A DNA stretch of 64,000 bases from Flexivirga meconopsidis. GTDB lineage: Bacteria > Actinomycetota > Actinomycetes > Actinomycetales > Dermatophilaceae. Location: assembly GCF_026162425.1 (NCBI RefSeq), contig NZ_JAOBQJ010000001.1, positions 62,001 through 126,000 of the forward strand, given 5' to 3'. Made by a program: the position numbers and the translations under genes. The notes under the pieces are model-generated. The model did not search any database. It saw only the letters and a program-made list of their open reading frames with translations, and had not been told where the DNA came from. Shown piece by piece: positions 8,445 to 16,502 of the stretch. Every line of letters starts with the position of its first letter. Position 1 is the first letter of the stretch.

Positions 8445-9074
8445 TCATCTTCTCAGCAAGGGCACACCGGGTCCGCCGAGTTCGTCCAGCGCGACCGACC
8501 GGCCGGTGACCGCCATCGCCAACGCTTCCAGCGGGCCGGCGGCCTCTGCTCCGCTCCCGGCCGCCCAATCGGCATCGGTCGCCCGAAGCCGCACGCCGGC
8601 AAGGTGTTTCCGCTGCACCAGGCCGGGGGCAACCCGCGACGAGGTCAAGTAGTCCAGCAGCGTCATCCAGTCCTCCGCCGGCACGGTGCTGGGCAGCGCC
8701 AGTGGCCGGGCGACATCGCGTAGGTGGATGCAGGTTTCGGCAAAGGGACCCATCGGCCCCACGCGCGGAGGGTCCACCCGGTCGTGCGCATGCTCGCGGA
8801 GCAGCGCCACCAGCTCATCGGGAGACCGAGCAGCGAGGCGCCTCGTGAAGTGATCGACCGTTGCGGCCGTATCACCGCGATAACGGACCGAGGCGAGAAG
8901 GAAGCGGCCGAATCCGACAAGCATCGGCTGCAGCAGGTGGGCGGCCAGGTGGTGCACCGTCCAACCGGCACACAGCGTCGCCGCTCGCCACTGCTCCGGC
9001 GTGAGCGAGTCCAGCAGATCGGCGAATGCCAACCGGTTGCGGGTCGTCCGGTCATAGATGTCACGCGCGATCAT
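8445..9074 (-). CDS. Maleylpyruvate isomerase family mycothiol-dependent enzyme (DinB-like)
   Basis: A 209-residue four-helix-bundle protein of the MDMPI N-terminal type: LTPEQWRAATLCAGWTVHHLAAHL gives the LxxxxWxxPTxCxGWxVxDxxAHL signature near residues 24-47. Relatives use mycothiol as cofactor, but most have no known substrate. The ATG at 9074 is preferred because GGGGAGG lies nine bases upstream; it overlaps the end of the MarR gene by 14 bases, so the two are translationally linked. Confidence 0.8.
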   Translation of the reverse strand: MIARDIYDRTTRNRLAFADLLDSLTPEQWRAATLCAGWTVHHLAAHLLQPMLVGFGRFLLASVRYRGDTAATVDHFTRRLAARSPDELVALLREHAHDRVDPPRVGPMGPFAETCIHLRDVARPLALPSTVPAEDWMTLLDYLTSSRVAPGLVQRKHLAGVRLRATDADWAAGSGAEAAGPLEALAMAVTGRSVALDELGGPGVPLLRR

Positions 9075-9534
9075 GAGCTTGCGCCTCCCCATGGCGAGAT
9101 CGCTCGTGTATGTCGGCAGCCAGCGACGCGAATACCCTTTCTGCTAAGGCAATTTCGGCATCGGTGAAATCGGACGCCATCGCCGACAAGGCCTGCACCT
9201 CGCGGCGGTGCAACGTCTCGTAGGACGCGGTCCCTCGACGGGTGAGCCGGATCAACATCGAACGCCGGTGCGCCGGGTTGGCAACCGCCTGCGCGTCACC
9301 TGCGTCGATGAGGGTGTCAACGACGCGTTGGACATTCTGCCGGGCCAGCGACAGCTCCTGACCGATCTGCGGCACCGTCGATGGCCCCGCTGCATGCAGG
9401 ATCTCAACGACTGCCCGGGTCGCTACGGTCCACCCCAGGGTGCGCACGTCACGCTCGACGATGCGCGCCGAGTCCAACACGATGGGCCTGGCCAATCGCA
9501 CCAGGCCGTACACCGCTTCGCCTCGATCACTCAT
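9061..9534 (-). CDS. MarR-family transcriptional regulator
   Basis: A 157-residue winged-helix regulator. The HTH is TVPQIGQELSLARQNVQRVVDTLIDAG, read over two pieces near residues 53-79, and the wing is NPAHRRSMLIRLTRRG. It lies upstream of and overlaps the mycothiol-dependent enzyme gene, which is its likely target along with itself. The start is next to an ATGACATCAATGATGTCAT element (9532-9550), a near-palindrome that could be its operator. Confidence 0.85.
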   Translation of the reverse strand: MSDRGEAVYGLVRLARPIVLDSARIVERDVRTLGWTVATRAVVEILHAAGPSTVPQIGQELSLARQNVQRVVDTLIDAGDAQAVANPAHRRSMLIRLTRRGTASYETLHRREVQALSAMASDFTDAEIALAERVFASLAADIHERSRHGEAQAHDRA

Positions 9535-9550
9535 GACATCAATGATGTCA
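9532..9550. promoter_or_regulatory. Palindrome ATGACATCA-ATGATGTCAT over the MarR start, candidate operator
   Basis: ATGACATCA and TGATGTCAT are perfect inverted arms around a single central base. The element overlaps the start codon of the MarR gene at 9534. A site at this position fits autorepression. Confidence 0.5.
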
Positions 9551-9561
9551 TGTTCGTGTGA

Positions 9562-10383
9562 TCAGCGCCAGGGGAACTCCGGCGCCCGCCGCTCCTTGAA
9601 GGCGGAGATGCCCTCCTGTGGATCGCCGGACTGCACCATCACGCCCTGCCACTCTCGCGCGGTGGCGACCGCGCCCTGCGGCCCGTCGACGCCATACGTC
9701 GCGGCGGCGTCGACGATGGCTTTGCCCGCGCGAATGCTGAGCTGCGAGCGCGATTTCATCGTCTCGAGCAGTGATGCGAGAACGTTGTCGAGCGCGTCCG
9801 GCTCGGCGATCTGGTTGACCAGTCCGATCCGCCACGCCTCGTCGGCCAGGATCAGCTCGCCGGTGAACAGCAACTGCTTGGCGTACGCCGGGCCGACCGC
9901 CGCCACGAGACGACCCGTCGTACGCGGCGGGTAGTAGACCCCGATCTTGGCCGGGGTGATACCGAACCTGGCGGTATTGCACGCGATTCGCAGATCGCAC
10001 GCCAGCGCCAACTCGACACCCCCGCCGACGCAGAAGCCGCGAATCGCGGCCACGGTCGGCTTCGGAAAAGCAGCCAACGCCTCCTCAGCCCGCTCGGGCG
10101 CGGACAGTGCTATCCCGGATTCATCTGGAGGCAAAGGAGATTCGATGCCTAGCGTGTCGACCAACGACGTGATGTCAGCGCCGGCGCAGAAGTGCTCCCC
10201 CGCGCCGGTCAGCACGACCGCGAGGACGGATGGGTTCTGTGCGAGCTCGGCGAGCAGTGGCGGCAGGGACTCCCACATGCGGGTGGTCATCGCGTTGCGC
10301 TTGGCCGGATTGTGCAAGGTGATCGTGGCGACGGAGCCCTGCACCGTCGTCTCCAGCCGACCGCCGGCCTCTTCGTTCGTCAC
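9562..10383 (-). CDS. Enoyl-CoA hydratase/isomerase family protein
   Basis: A 273-residue crotonase-fold protein that would hydrate or isomerise acyl-CoA thioesters. The CoA/oxyanion segments are visible: LTGAGEHFCAGADITSL near residue 59 and IRGFCVGGGVELALACDLRIA near residue 112. The catalytic-glutamate region PPRTTGR (residues ~152-158) lacks an obvious paired glutamate pattern, so isomerase or other crotonase chemistry is possible. The upstream region has two GACCGNNCGGTC dyads, typical TetR-family operators for fatty-acid genes. Confidence 0.88.
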   Translation of the reverse strand: MTNEEAGGRLETTVQGSVATITLHNPAKRNAMTTRMWESLPPLLAELAQNPSVLAVVLTGAGEHFCAGADITSLVDTLGIESPLPPDESGIALSAPERAEEALAAFPKPTVAAIRGFCVGGGVELALACDLRIACNTARFGITPAKIGVYYPPRTTGRLVAAVGPAYAKQLLFTGELILADEAWRIGLVNQIAEPDALDNVLASLLETMKSRSQLSIRAGKAIVDAAATYGVDGPQGAVATAREWQGVMVQSGDPQEGISAFKERRAPEFPWR

Positions 10384-10401
10384 CGCGCCAGACCTCTCCT
10401 C

Positions 10402-10432
10402 GACCGTTCGGTCGCCAACCGACCGCCCGGTC
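10402..10432. promoter_or_regulatory. Two GACCGNNCGGTC dyads, TetR-type operator pair
   Basis: GACCGTTCGGTC occupies 10402-10413 and GACCGCCCGGTC occupies 10421-10432. Their starts are 19 bp apart, about two helical turns. They lie just upstream of the enoyl-CoA hydratase start at 10383. The motif is characteristic of TetR-family regulators in actinobacteria, but no TetR gene is adjacent. Confidence 0.6.
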
Positions 10433-10583
10433 AGTCAGTGCGACACTGCCCGCACGCTGGCGGGCGCTCGCCGAGAGTACGCCAGCGCCAGCGACGCCCG
10501 CCCGCCCGTCTCATGTCGATTGCGGCGCCGCCCCAGTCGTGGAGACGCACCGGAATCGGCTGAAATCATGATTGATTGGACCC

Positions 10584-11603
10584 GTGACAGCGCCGGCCGT
10601 GCACATGCTCTGGGAGGACAAGGACCCGCTCGAGGTCCTCGTGACGAAGTTCGGCTTCGCCGACGCGCGTGCCGCCGAAGCTTGGGTGACCGCGACGCTG
10701 GCCGAGACCTACGAGATCGCGGTCGAGCGCTGCGATCGCATCGTGCTGAGCAGTCACAACACGCTGGCCTGGGTCACAACCACAGAGGGCCCGATGCTGG
10801 CGAAGTGGTCGGTGGCGGAGGGCTACTTCCCGCGGCTGACCGCGCTCGCCGAACTCACCGCCGAGCTCGGTGCGCGTGGCTTGCCCGTCTCGATGCAGGT
10901 CCCGGCGCGGGACGGCCGGCTACAGGTCGAAATCGCCGGCGTCTCAATGGGATTGCAGCGCACGGTCGCCGGTGGCCTGCTGGAGGTCGAGGATGCGAGT
11001 CAGGTGCGCGCGGCCGGCGCGACGCTCGCCAGGATGCATGAGGCGCTCTCGTCATACGGGCCGCTGGAGGGGGTCGAGCCTTTCCGCCAAACGCTGCGCG
11101 AGCAACTGACCGGTTGGCTCTCCATAGCGCCCGATCACCTGCCGGCCGACGCCCTCGACCGGCTGCGGGCGCTGCTGTCCGCCGCGCACCCGGACCTGCC
11201 ACCGATGCAGCTCGTGCACGGCGATTATCGCTCCGCCAACATCCTGTATGACGCAGGCCGCGTCACGACAGTCCTCGATTTCGAGGAGGCCCGCATCGAC
11301 CACTGCATCGGCGAACTCGCAAGATCCGCAGTGCTTCTCGGCACCCGCTACCACAACTGGGGTCCGGTGACGCCGGACGTGCGCGCGACGCTGCGCGCCG
11401 GTTACGAGTCGCAGCACCCGCTCACGCCGGCCGAGGCGAGCTGGTGGGAGCCGCTGGTGCTCTGGTATTCGCTGCTGCTGGTGCCGGCCGGCGACGACCC
11501 GACCGGCTGGGCCGCGGCCGCAGCGGCGACCGTGACGAGTCAGACGGGTCAGCCGTCCGCGAGTAGATCGGTGACCGACACGTCGATCGGGAAGTCGTCG
11601 TAG
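10584..11603 (+). CDS. Phosphotransferase (APH/choline-kinase fold) family protein
   Basis: An ATP-dependent small-molecule kinase fold of about 340 residues. The catalytic loop is LVHGDYRSANIL (HGDxxxxN) near residue 213, and the metal-binding segment is VLDFEEARI (DFE) near residue 229. The N-lobe lysine is probably in GPMLAKWSV (~70). The substrate is unknown. Start is uncertain: GTG 10584, TTG 10572 and ATG 10605 are in frame and none has a strong ribosome site. The 3' end overlaps the convergent Asp23-like gene by 55 bases. Confidence 0.8.
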   Translation: MTAPAVHMLWEDKDPLEVLVTKFGFADARAAEAWVTATLAETYEIAVERCDRIVLSSHNTLAWVTTTEGPMLAKWSVAEGYFPRLTALAELTAELGARGLPVSMQVPARDGRLQVEIAGVSMGLQRTVAGGLLEVEDASQVRAAGATLARMHEALSSYGPLEGVEPFRQTLREQLTGWLSIAPDHLPADALDRLRALLSAAHPDLPPMQLVHGDYRSANILYDAGRVTTVLDFEEARIDHCIGELARSAVLLGTRYHNWGPVTPDVRATLRAGYESQHPLTPAEASWWEPLVLWYSLLLVPAGDDPTGWAAAAAATVTSQTGQPSASRSVTDTSIGKSS

Positions 11604-11998
11604 CCGAGCAGCCCGGCAAGGATCGCCCGCGCGCGGTCGCGACGGTGCTGCGCGACCTGCCGCAGGTCGGGTCCGTACGCGGCCACCAGCTGCATCGCGA
11701 GAGCGGTCAACCGGCCGTCCGTGACGGTGAAACTCACGTTGTCCAGCGCCGACGCGGCGTCCGCAGGCAGTTCCTCGCGCAGCGCGCGACGCAGCACCCG
11801 GGTCGAGACGGACGTGGTCGAGCCGTCGGAGTCCTGATCGATCCCACCGGCGGCGCGGGTGGTGACCAACTCGGCAGGTGTGATCGCCGTGCGGACCGTG
11901 CGCAGCACATGCGCACGCTGATCTCCGGGCCAGACCGGCTCCTCGCTCCGCTTCAGCGCCGCGGTGGCACGGGACAACGGATCCTCGGCTTGGTTCAT
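11549..11998 (-). CDS. Asp23-like protein coupled to an ECF sigma factor
   Basis: A 149-residue protein. Residues ~62-145 follow the Asp23/Gls24 pattern (VSTRVLRRALREELP, then VSFTVTDGRLTALAMQLVAAYG and a final IDVSVTDLL). It starts in the stop codon of the sigma factor (ATGA at 11995-11998), so the pair is co-translated. A partner of this kind could modulate the sigma factor or link it to the Asp23 membrane assembly encoded divergently. No zinc-type anti-sigma motif is present. Confidence 0.6.
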   Translation of the reverse strand: MNQAEDPLSRATAALKRSEEPVWPGDQRAHVLRTVRTAITPAELVTTRAAGGIDQDSDGSTTSVSTRVLRRALREELPADAASALDNVSFTVTDGRLTALAMQLVAAYGPDLRQVAQHRRDRARAILAGLLGYDDFPIDVSVTDLLADG

Positions 11999-12579
11999 CG
12001 CCACGAGTTCATCCTTTCGGCGAGGGCCCGGCGGCCCCGGTAGAGCTGCCCGCGAACGCTGTCCTCGGGGATCGCCAGGGCCTCTGCGATGTCCCGGTAG
12101 CTCAGTCCGTCGATCTCGCGCAGCAACCAGATCGCGCGCTGCCGCCACGGCAGTTCAGCCAGCGCCCGCCGGAGCGCCGTCACGAGTTCGCGATCCAGCG
12201 CAGCCTGCTGCGGGCTGCCCGCGGCAGCGGGCAACAAGGTGCTGAGCACGTCGTCGTCGACCGGTGTCGGCGTCCGCCGACGTTGCAGATCCGCGGCCCG
12301 GCGGGCAGTGAGCCGAAACAGCCAGGTGCGCAGACTCGACCGACCGGCGTATGACGGCAGGTCCTTCCAGGCCGACACGAACGCGTCCTGCACCACGTCC
12401 TGCGCGTTGGCGTCGTGCAGCAACAACCGGCGTGCGAAGCGATACATGGCCGGCCCGTGCCGGTCGACGATCTGCTCGAACGCGTCCTCGTCGCCGAGCC
12501 GGGCGGCGCGGGCCAACTCGACGTCCGGGCGTTCCGGAGCGCAGTTGTCGTTTCGCACCGTGCCATCCTGACCGATCAC
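11995..12579 (-). CDS. RNA polymerase sigma factor, ECF (sigma-70) subfamily
   Basis: A 194-residue ECF sigma factor. Region 2 is FEQIVDRHGPAMYRFARRLL with DVVQDAFVSAW (residues ~34-72), and region 4 is LPWRQRAIWLLREIDGLSYRDIAEAL with VRGQLYRGRRAL (~142-187). It directs RNA polymerase to a small regulon. It is divergent from the Asp23 operon and linked to an Asp23-like protein, so the envelope-stress operon is its likely main target. The start is a GTG at 12579; another GTG 21 bases downstream is possible. Confidence 0.92.
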   Translation of the reverse strand: MIGQDGTVRNDNCAPERPDVELARAARLGDEDAFEQIVDRHGPAMYRFARRLLLHDANAQDVVQDAFVSAWKDLPSYAGRSSLRTWLFRLTARRAADLQRRRTPTPVDDDVLSTLLPAAAGSPQQAALDRELVTALRRALAELPWRQRAIWLLREIDGLSYRDIAEALAIPEDSVRGQLYRGRRALAERMNSWR

Positions 12580-12583
12580 AGAA

Positions 12584-12599
12584 TGTGACGTAGATCACC
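12584..12599. promoter_or_regulatory. CRP/GlxR-type site TGTGACGTAGATCACC
   Basis: The sequence fits TGTGA-N6-TCAC(C/A), with the central TA of the actinobacterial GlxR consensus. It lies in the 85-bp divergent gap between the ECF sigma gene (start 12579) and the Asp23 operon (start 12665). It is only five bases from the sigma start, so it would most simply act as a repressor site there. Binding is inference. Confidence 0.55.
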
Positions 12600-12664
12600 G
12601 TGAGGTTTCGTCCAGTCGGAACGACCAACCAGTATCCGATTCAGCGCCGATGAAAGGACTGCCC

Positions 12665-13174
12665 ATGACTCAGACCCCGAACCCGACCGGCACCCACCGC
12701 GCCCAGGACGAGGACACCTCGCCCACCAAGCGCAGCGAGCGGGAGGGCAACGGTCAGGTCGAGCAGCGCGCCGACGGGCCGCTGGTCACCTCCAAGGGAC
12801 GCACCTCGATCGCCGACACGGTGGTCTCCAAGATCGCCGGTGTCGCCACCCGTGAGGTCTCCGGTGTGCACTCGCTCGGCGGCGGCGCCGCGCGGGCGGT
12901 CGGCGCGATCCGCGAGCGCATCCCGGGCTCGCGCACCAACCACTCCCAGGGCGTCAGCGTCGAGGTCGGTGAGCGCCAGGCCGCGGTCGACATCGACCTG
13001 GTCGCCGACTACGGCGTCGCCATCGCCGACCTGGCTGCCGGTGTGCGCCGCAACGTGATCGACGCCGTGGAGAGCATGACCGGTCTGCAGGTGACCGAGG
13101 TCAACATCACCGTGCACGACGTCTTCCTGGACGACGGCGACGACAGCGACAACGGACAGTCCCGTGTCGAATGA
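12665..13174 (+). CDS. Asp23/Gls24 family envelope stress response protein
   Basis: A 169-residue protein. An acidic, polar N-terminus of about 45 residues is followed by the Asp23 domain: TSIADTVVSKIAGVATREVSGVHSL (in two pieces, residues ~52-76) and VDIDLVADYGVAIADLAAGVR (~112-132), ending VTEVNITVHDV. Asp23 proteins coat the inner face of the membrane through an AmaP anchor and rise under cell-envelope or alkaline stress. The ATG at 12665 has AAAGGA upstream. It is the first gene of a seven-gene operon. Confidence 0.9.
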   Translation: MTQTPNPTGTHRAQDEDTSPTKRSEREGNGQVEQRADGPLVTSKGRTSIADTVVSKIAGVATREVSGVHSLGGGAARAVGAIRERIPGSRTNHSQGVSVEVGERQAAVDIDLVADYGVAIADLAAGVRRNVIDAVESMTGLQVTEVNITVHDVFLDDGDDSDNGQSRVE

Positions 13175-13475
13175 GTCCTCATCGGACACCACGCGTGACC
13201 TTTCGGAGCTGATCGCCGCGCGCGTCCAGGACGTGCGCGGCGTCCAGGGGCTGCACGGTGGCGCGTTCGGGCAGGTGGGCACCTACCTGCCCGGGCGGCG
13301 CGTCACCGGCATCCGCCGCGGCGACAACGGCTGGGACATCCACGTGGTGCTCGCGGCCGGTGCACCGATCGCTGCGACCGCTGACGCCATACGGGCCGCG
13401 GCTCGCACGGCCGGCGCCGAAGGCCCGGTGGACGTGGCGGTCGAGGACATCGCCGACCACGCCGACTCGGCATGA
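13164..13475 (+). CDS. Second, minimal Asp23-like protein
   Basis: A 103-residue protein with the condensed Asp23 pattern LIAARVQDVRGVQGLHGG, then IHVVLAAGAPIAATADAIR. It overlaps the preceding Asp23 gene by 11 bases and the following gene by 4. Probably a paralogous subunit of the same membrane-associated layer. Confidence 0.65.
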   Translation: MSNESSSDTTRDLSELIAARVQDVRGVQGLHGGAFGQVGTYLPGRRVTGIRRGDNGWDIHVVLAAGAPIAATADAIRAAARTAGAEGPVDVAVEDIADHADSA

Positions 13476-13762
13476 CCGAAGACGTCTGGTCTGCCGAGCG
13501 GCGCCGTGTCGCGCGGCGGCTGCATCCGGACCTGGGCGGCGACCCGGACGACTACATCGCCGCCATGCAAGCGCTCGAGCAGCGCCGCGCGGCGGCGATG
13601 GGTGCGTTGCACCACGGCGCCGCGGGTATGACGGTGGCGCACACCACCACCGGCGCCCGAGCCGTGCGGCTGGTCGCCGGGCGTGCTCGCTCGGTGACCA
13701 CCGCCGTACGACGGCGCATCCCCCGCGGCTGGCCCGGCGCTCGCCGCTACGGCCAGCTGTGA
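13472..13762 (+). CDS. Small basic protein with J-domain-like HPD motif
   Basis: A 96-residue protein. RRLHPDLGGDPDDYIAAMQAL (residues 13-33, quoted in full) resembles the helix II-loop-helix III of a J domain with its HPD motif, but the rest of a DnaJ domain is too short. The C-terminus is Arg-rich. It may be a degenerate J-like module that recruits DnaK or a purely structural helix pair. It is co-translated with the second Asp23-like gene. Confidence 0.55.
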   Translation: MTEDVWSAERRRVARRLHPDLGGDPDDYIAAMQALEQRRAAAMGALHHGAAGMTVAHTTTGARAVRLVAGRARSVTTAVRRRIPRGWPGARRYGQL

Positions 13763-13835
13763 CGGCCCGTTTCCGACGGATCGCTCGGACCAGGCACCAC
13801 TCGACGTTCGTATCGCACGAAGGAGATTTCTTCAG

Positions 13836-14009
13836 ATGACTGCCTCTACAACCGGCTTGTTCGCCGGACTGCTGCTCACCATCGCCATCGTGGCCGGCGG
13901 CTGGGTCGGCCTGCTGTTGGCGATCGTGCTGGGCGGTGGCGGCTACCTGGTCGGCGGTCATGTCGGCGGTGAGCTCGACCTGACTGCCCTGTGGAACCGC
14001 CGTGGCTGA
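13836..14009 (+). CDS. DUF2273-like small membrane protein of the Asp23 locus
   Basis: A 57-residue protein with two hydrophobic stretches (residues ~6-22 and ~24-41, the second Gly-rich). The ribosome site AAGGAG lies about ten bases before the ATG. DUF2273 proteins are regular members of Asp23/AmaP operons and sit in the membrane. Its stop overlaps the GTG start of the next gene by eight bases. Confidence 0.75.
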   Translation: MTASTTGLFAGLLLTIAIVAGGWVGLLLAIVLGGGGYLVGGHVGGELDLTALWNRRG

Positions 14010-14391
14010 GCAGGACGCCGCACCCGCAGACACCGCCGAACTGGGCGACCCGGCCACCCGCGGCCGGCTGGAGGTGCGCACCGGCGCGCTCCAGCACCTG
14101 GTCGAGCACGCCGCCGCCACCGTCCCCGGCACGGTGACGCAACGATCCGGGCTGGACCGGCTGCGCGGCCGCGGCTACCCGCACGCCGACATCACCGTCA
14201 AAGGGTCGACCAGCTGGGTGACCCTGCACGTCGCCGCGGTCTGGCCGTGTGCGGTCGAGCAGATCATGACCACGACCCGTGACCGGGTGCAGGCGAAGGC
14301 GACCGAGCTGTCCGGCACGACGGTCGCCGAGGTGGATGTGGTGATGCATCTGGTGAGCGCCGATCCGGGTAACGAACGGAGGGTCGTATGA
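14002..14391 (+). CDS. Asp23/Gls24 family protein
   Basis: A 129-residue Asp23-domain protein: LEVRTGALQHLVEHAA near residue 24, then VTLHVAAVWPCAVEQIMTTTRD near residue 73, and VAEVDVVMHLV near the end. It starts with a GTG inside the DUF2273 gene and ends in an ATGA overlap with the next gene. It is a third Asp23-type subunit of the operon. Confidence 0.75.
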   Translation: MAEQDAAPADTAELGDPATRGRLEVRTGALQHLVEHAAATVPGTVTQRSGLDRLRGRGYPHADITVKGSTSWVTLHVAAVWPCAVEQIMTTTRDRVQAKATELSGTTVAEVDVVMHLVSADPGNERRVV

Positions 14392-14918
14392 GCAAGCTGC
14401 CACCTCCCCAGGCGCGACCGGCCGCGGCATACACCGCCGCCCTGCTGGCGCTCGGGCTGATCGGGCTCGGTGTCGTCGGGGTGCAGGAGTTGCTGACCCG
14501 GCAGGACTGGGTCAGCGGCAAGCCGTGGCTGAGCACCGTCATCGACAACGCCCAGCACGCGACGCCGGCCTCGTGGGCGCTGCCCGCCGGCATCGCAGCG
14601 GTCGTCGTCGGTCTGATGTTGCTGTTTGCGGCGGTGAAGCCCCGTCGGGCGACGCACCGCCGCGTGCCGGGCACCGACGACGCGTGGGTCTCCCCGGCAG
14701 CGCTGGCCACGATCGCAGCTGTCGCCGCGCGCAGGACGCCCGGTGTGGTGAGCGCCGACGCGCGTCATACCCGCCGCCGGATCCAGGTGTCGGTGCAGGC
14801 GGACGCCGACCGGCAGCTGGACGGCATGGACCAGGCGGTGCAGCGACAGGTCGAGAGTCAACTGGAAGGGCTGAGTGACATGCCGATATCCGTGCGCAGC
14901 CGGCAGGTGACGCGATGA
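14388..14918 (+). CDS. DUF6286-type membrane protein of the Asp23 locus
   Basis: A 176-residue protein with two membrane helices (residues ~13-32 and ~62-82), then a soluble C-terminal domain with the alternating pattern of a short Asp23-like fold (AALATIAAVAARRTPGVVSADAR, in two pieces). It fits the DUF6286 family that accompanies Asp23 genes in actinobacteria. ATGA overlaps join it to both neighbours. Confidence 0.65.
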   Translation: MSKLPPPQARPAAAYTAALLALGLIGLGVVGVQELLTRQDWVSGKPWLSTVIDNAQHATPASWALPAGIAAVVVGLMLLFAAVKPRRATHRRVPGTDDAWVSPAALATIAAVAARRTPGVVSADARHTRRRIQVSVQADADRQLDGMDQAVQRQVESQLEGLSDMPISVRSRQVTR

Positions 14919-15607
14919 GCCGGGCACCCTTCCGATTTGACCGATTCGCAACGGGATTCGTCGGCCTGGTGCTGATCGCCGGCGGCCTGCTGCTGATCGA
15001 CTGGAAGCAGCACATCGTGCGCAGCGACTACCCGCGCCGGCTGCAGCTCGGCCGGCTGGTCGAGTGGTCGCACTCCGACTGGTGGCCGTGGGCGACCGCC
15101 GCGGCCGGCGTCGTGCTCGCGCTGCTCGGTCTCTACTGGCTGCTGGCGCACCTGCGCCGGGCCCGGGTGCGTTCCTTCACCGTGCCGGCGACCGGCGACG
15201 GGAAGGGCACCGGCATGCTCACCGTCGAGGCCGGCCCGCTGGAGTCCGTGGTCGCGCAGGAGCTGATCGACCACGGGCCGGTGACCGGCGCCAACGCCAA
15301 GACCGTCAACAGCCGGCGTGGCCGGATGGAGCTGGTGACCGCACCGCTCGACGACCGTGCCACCGGCGACACGGTGCGGGCGTCCTACGAGCGGCTCGCC
15401 GGTCAGATAGTCGACGCGTTCCCCGGCACCGGCCTGCAGACGCGCCTGGTGCTGGACAAGCCGCGCCGCACCCGTGGCCGCCGGTCCGCGCTCGGCGGTC
15501 CGGGAGTGGTGACGCCCGCGCCGGCGCCTCGCGCGGACCTGACGAAGCAGCCGAGCGACGGATCGCCGGAGCGGTCGGTCGTCCCGGTGTCGGAGCAGTC
15601 CGGCTGA
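14915..15607 (+). CDS. amaP: Alkaline shock response membrane anchor protein AmaP
   Basis: A 230-residue protein with two N-terminal membrane helices (residues ~13-30 and ~58-77), followed by a cytoplasmic domain and a Pro/Ser-rich tail. This architecture matches AmaP, which tethers Asp23 to the membrane. It is the last gene of the operon; a strong hairpin terminator follows 24 bases after the stop. Confidence 0.75.
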   Translation: MSRAPFRFDRFATGFVGLVLIAGGLLLIDWKQHIVRSDYPRRLQLGRLVEWSHSDWWPWATAAAGVVLALLGLYWLLAHLRRARVRSFTVPATGDGKGTGMLTVEAGPLESVVAQELIDHGPVTGANAKTVNSRRGRMELVTAPLDDRATGDTVRASYERLAGQIVDAFPGTGLQTRLVLDKPRRTRGRRSALGGPGVVTPAPAPRADLTKQPSDGSPERSVVPVSEQSG

Positions 15608-15630
15608 GACGGGTCGGGTCTACATCAACA

Positions 15631-15678
15631 GACCTCCGGGCGGCGCGCGACTCCCGTCATACGCGCCGCCCGGAGGTC
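15631..15678 (+). terminator. Strong hairpin terminator of the Asp23 operon
   Basis: A perfect 17-bp stem (arms GACCTCCGGGCGGCGCG and its complement) around a loop of about 14 bases. It lies between amaP and the convergent M23 peptidase gene and is probably bidirectional. There is no U-tract, as is common in high-GC bacteria. Confidence 0.8.
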
Positions 15679-15690
15679 GTTAGGCGTGGG

Positions 15691-16212
15691 TCAGGGCCAC
15701 AGGTTGGGGTTCTTGTCGGTGCCGTAGCCGCCGTAGCGGGGACGCCGCTCGAGGTGCAGGTGGGGACCGGTGGTGTTTCCGGTGTTGCCGGAGTAGCCGA
15801 TCAGTTGGTTGGTGGCGACCCGCTGCCCGTCGCTGACCACCCGGCGCGACAGGTGGCAGTAGCCCCAGTCGGACCCGTCGACGTTGTCGTTGATCAGGAT
15901 CATCGTGCCGTATGCCGAGCCCCAGTTGGCCCGGCCGGTGCGCACGTCGCCGCCGATGGTTGCGTAGACCGGCGTGCCGATCGGGCAGCCGATGTCGACA
16001 CCGGTGTGATAGCCGGCCGCCCAGTTGCCGGGCTGGCGCCACTGGGCGGTGATCGGGTGCGCGGTCGGGTTCTTCACCGGCCGCACGTATGACGCGGCCT
16101 GCGCCTCCGGCGCGATGGCGATGCCAGCGACAGTGAGGCCGGCGACCGCTGCACCGCCGGTGAGGATCAGTCGTCGACTGGGCAGGTTGGACGATTCCTG
16201 ACGGTCTGTCAT
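15691..16212 (-). CDS. M23-family peptidoglycan metallopeptidase, Tat-exported
   Basis: A 173-residue secreted endopeptidase of the LytM type that cuts peptide cross-links in peptidoglycan. The twin-arginine signal SRRLILTGGAAVAG lies near residue 12, and the mature part begins after APEAQA. Zinc ligands are in YHTGVDIG (HxxxD, residue ~68) and HLHLERR (HxH, residue ~150). An extra His sits in YCHLSRR. At under 140 mature residues it is a catalytic domain with no cell-wall targeting module. Confidence 0.9.
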   Translation of the reverse strand: MTDRQESSNLPSRRLILTGGAAVAGLTVAGIAIAPEAQAASYVRPVKNPTAHPITAQWRQPGNWAAGYHTGVDIGCPIGTPVYATIGGDVRTGRANWGSAYGTMILINDNVDGSDWGYCHLSRRVVSDGQRVATNQLIGYSGNTGNTTGPHLHLERRPRYGGYGTDKNPNLWP

Positions 16213-16502
16213 AAGAGTTCTCCCGCTCTCCGTGTCTGGTCACGTTCATGCCTGGCAGGCACGGCACCGAGCGTTGCAACGGCCACTGCGAAACCGCTGC
16301 GAAATCGCACTCCTCCTCACGCAGCCGTCCACAATGTGATGGTGGACCCACTGATCGCGCACCGCGTCTGGTTACTCGGTCAGGCAGCAGGCGACGCGCC
16401 CGCGAACACCGTCTATGCGATTGCCACGCTCGCGCCCCGCCTCTTGACCAGTGCGCGGCCCGCAGCGGGTGCGGTGTCGGGCACGCCGGGCACGCCCTCA
16501 GG

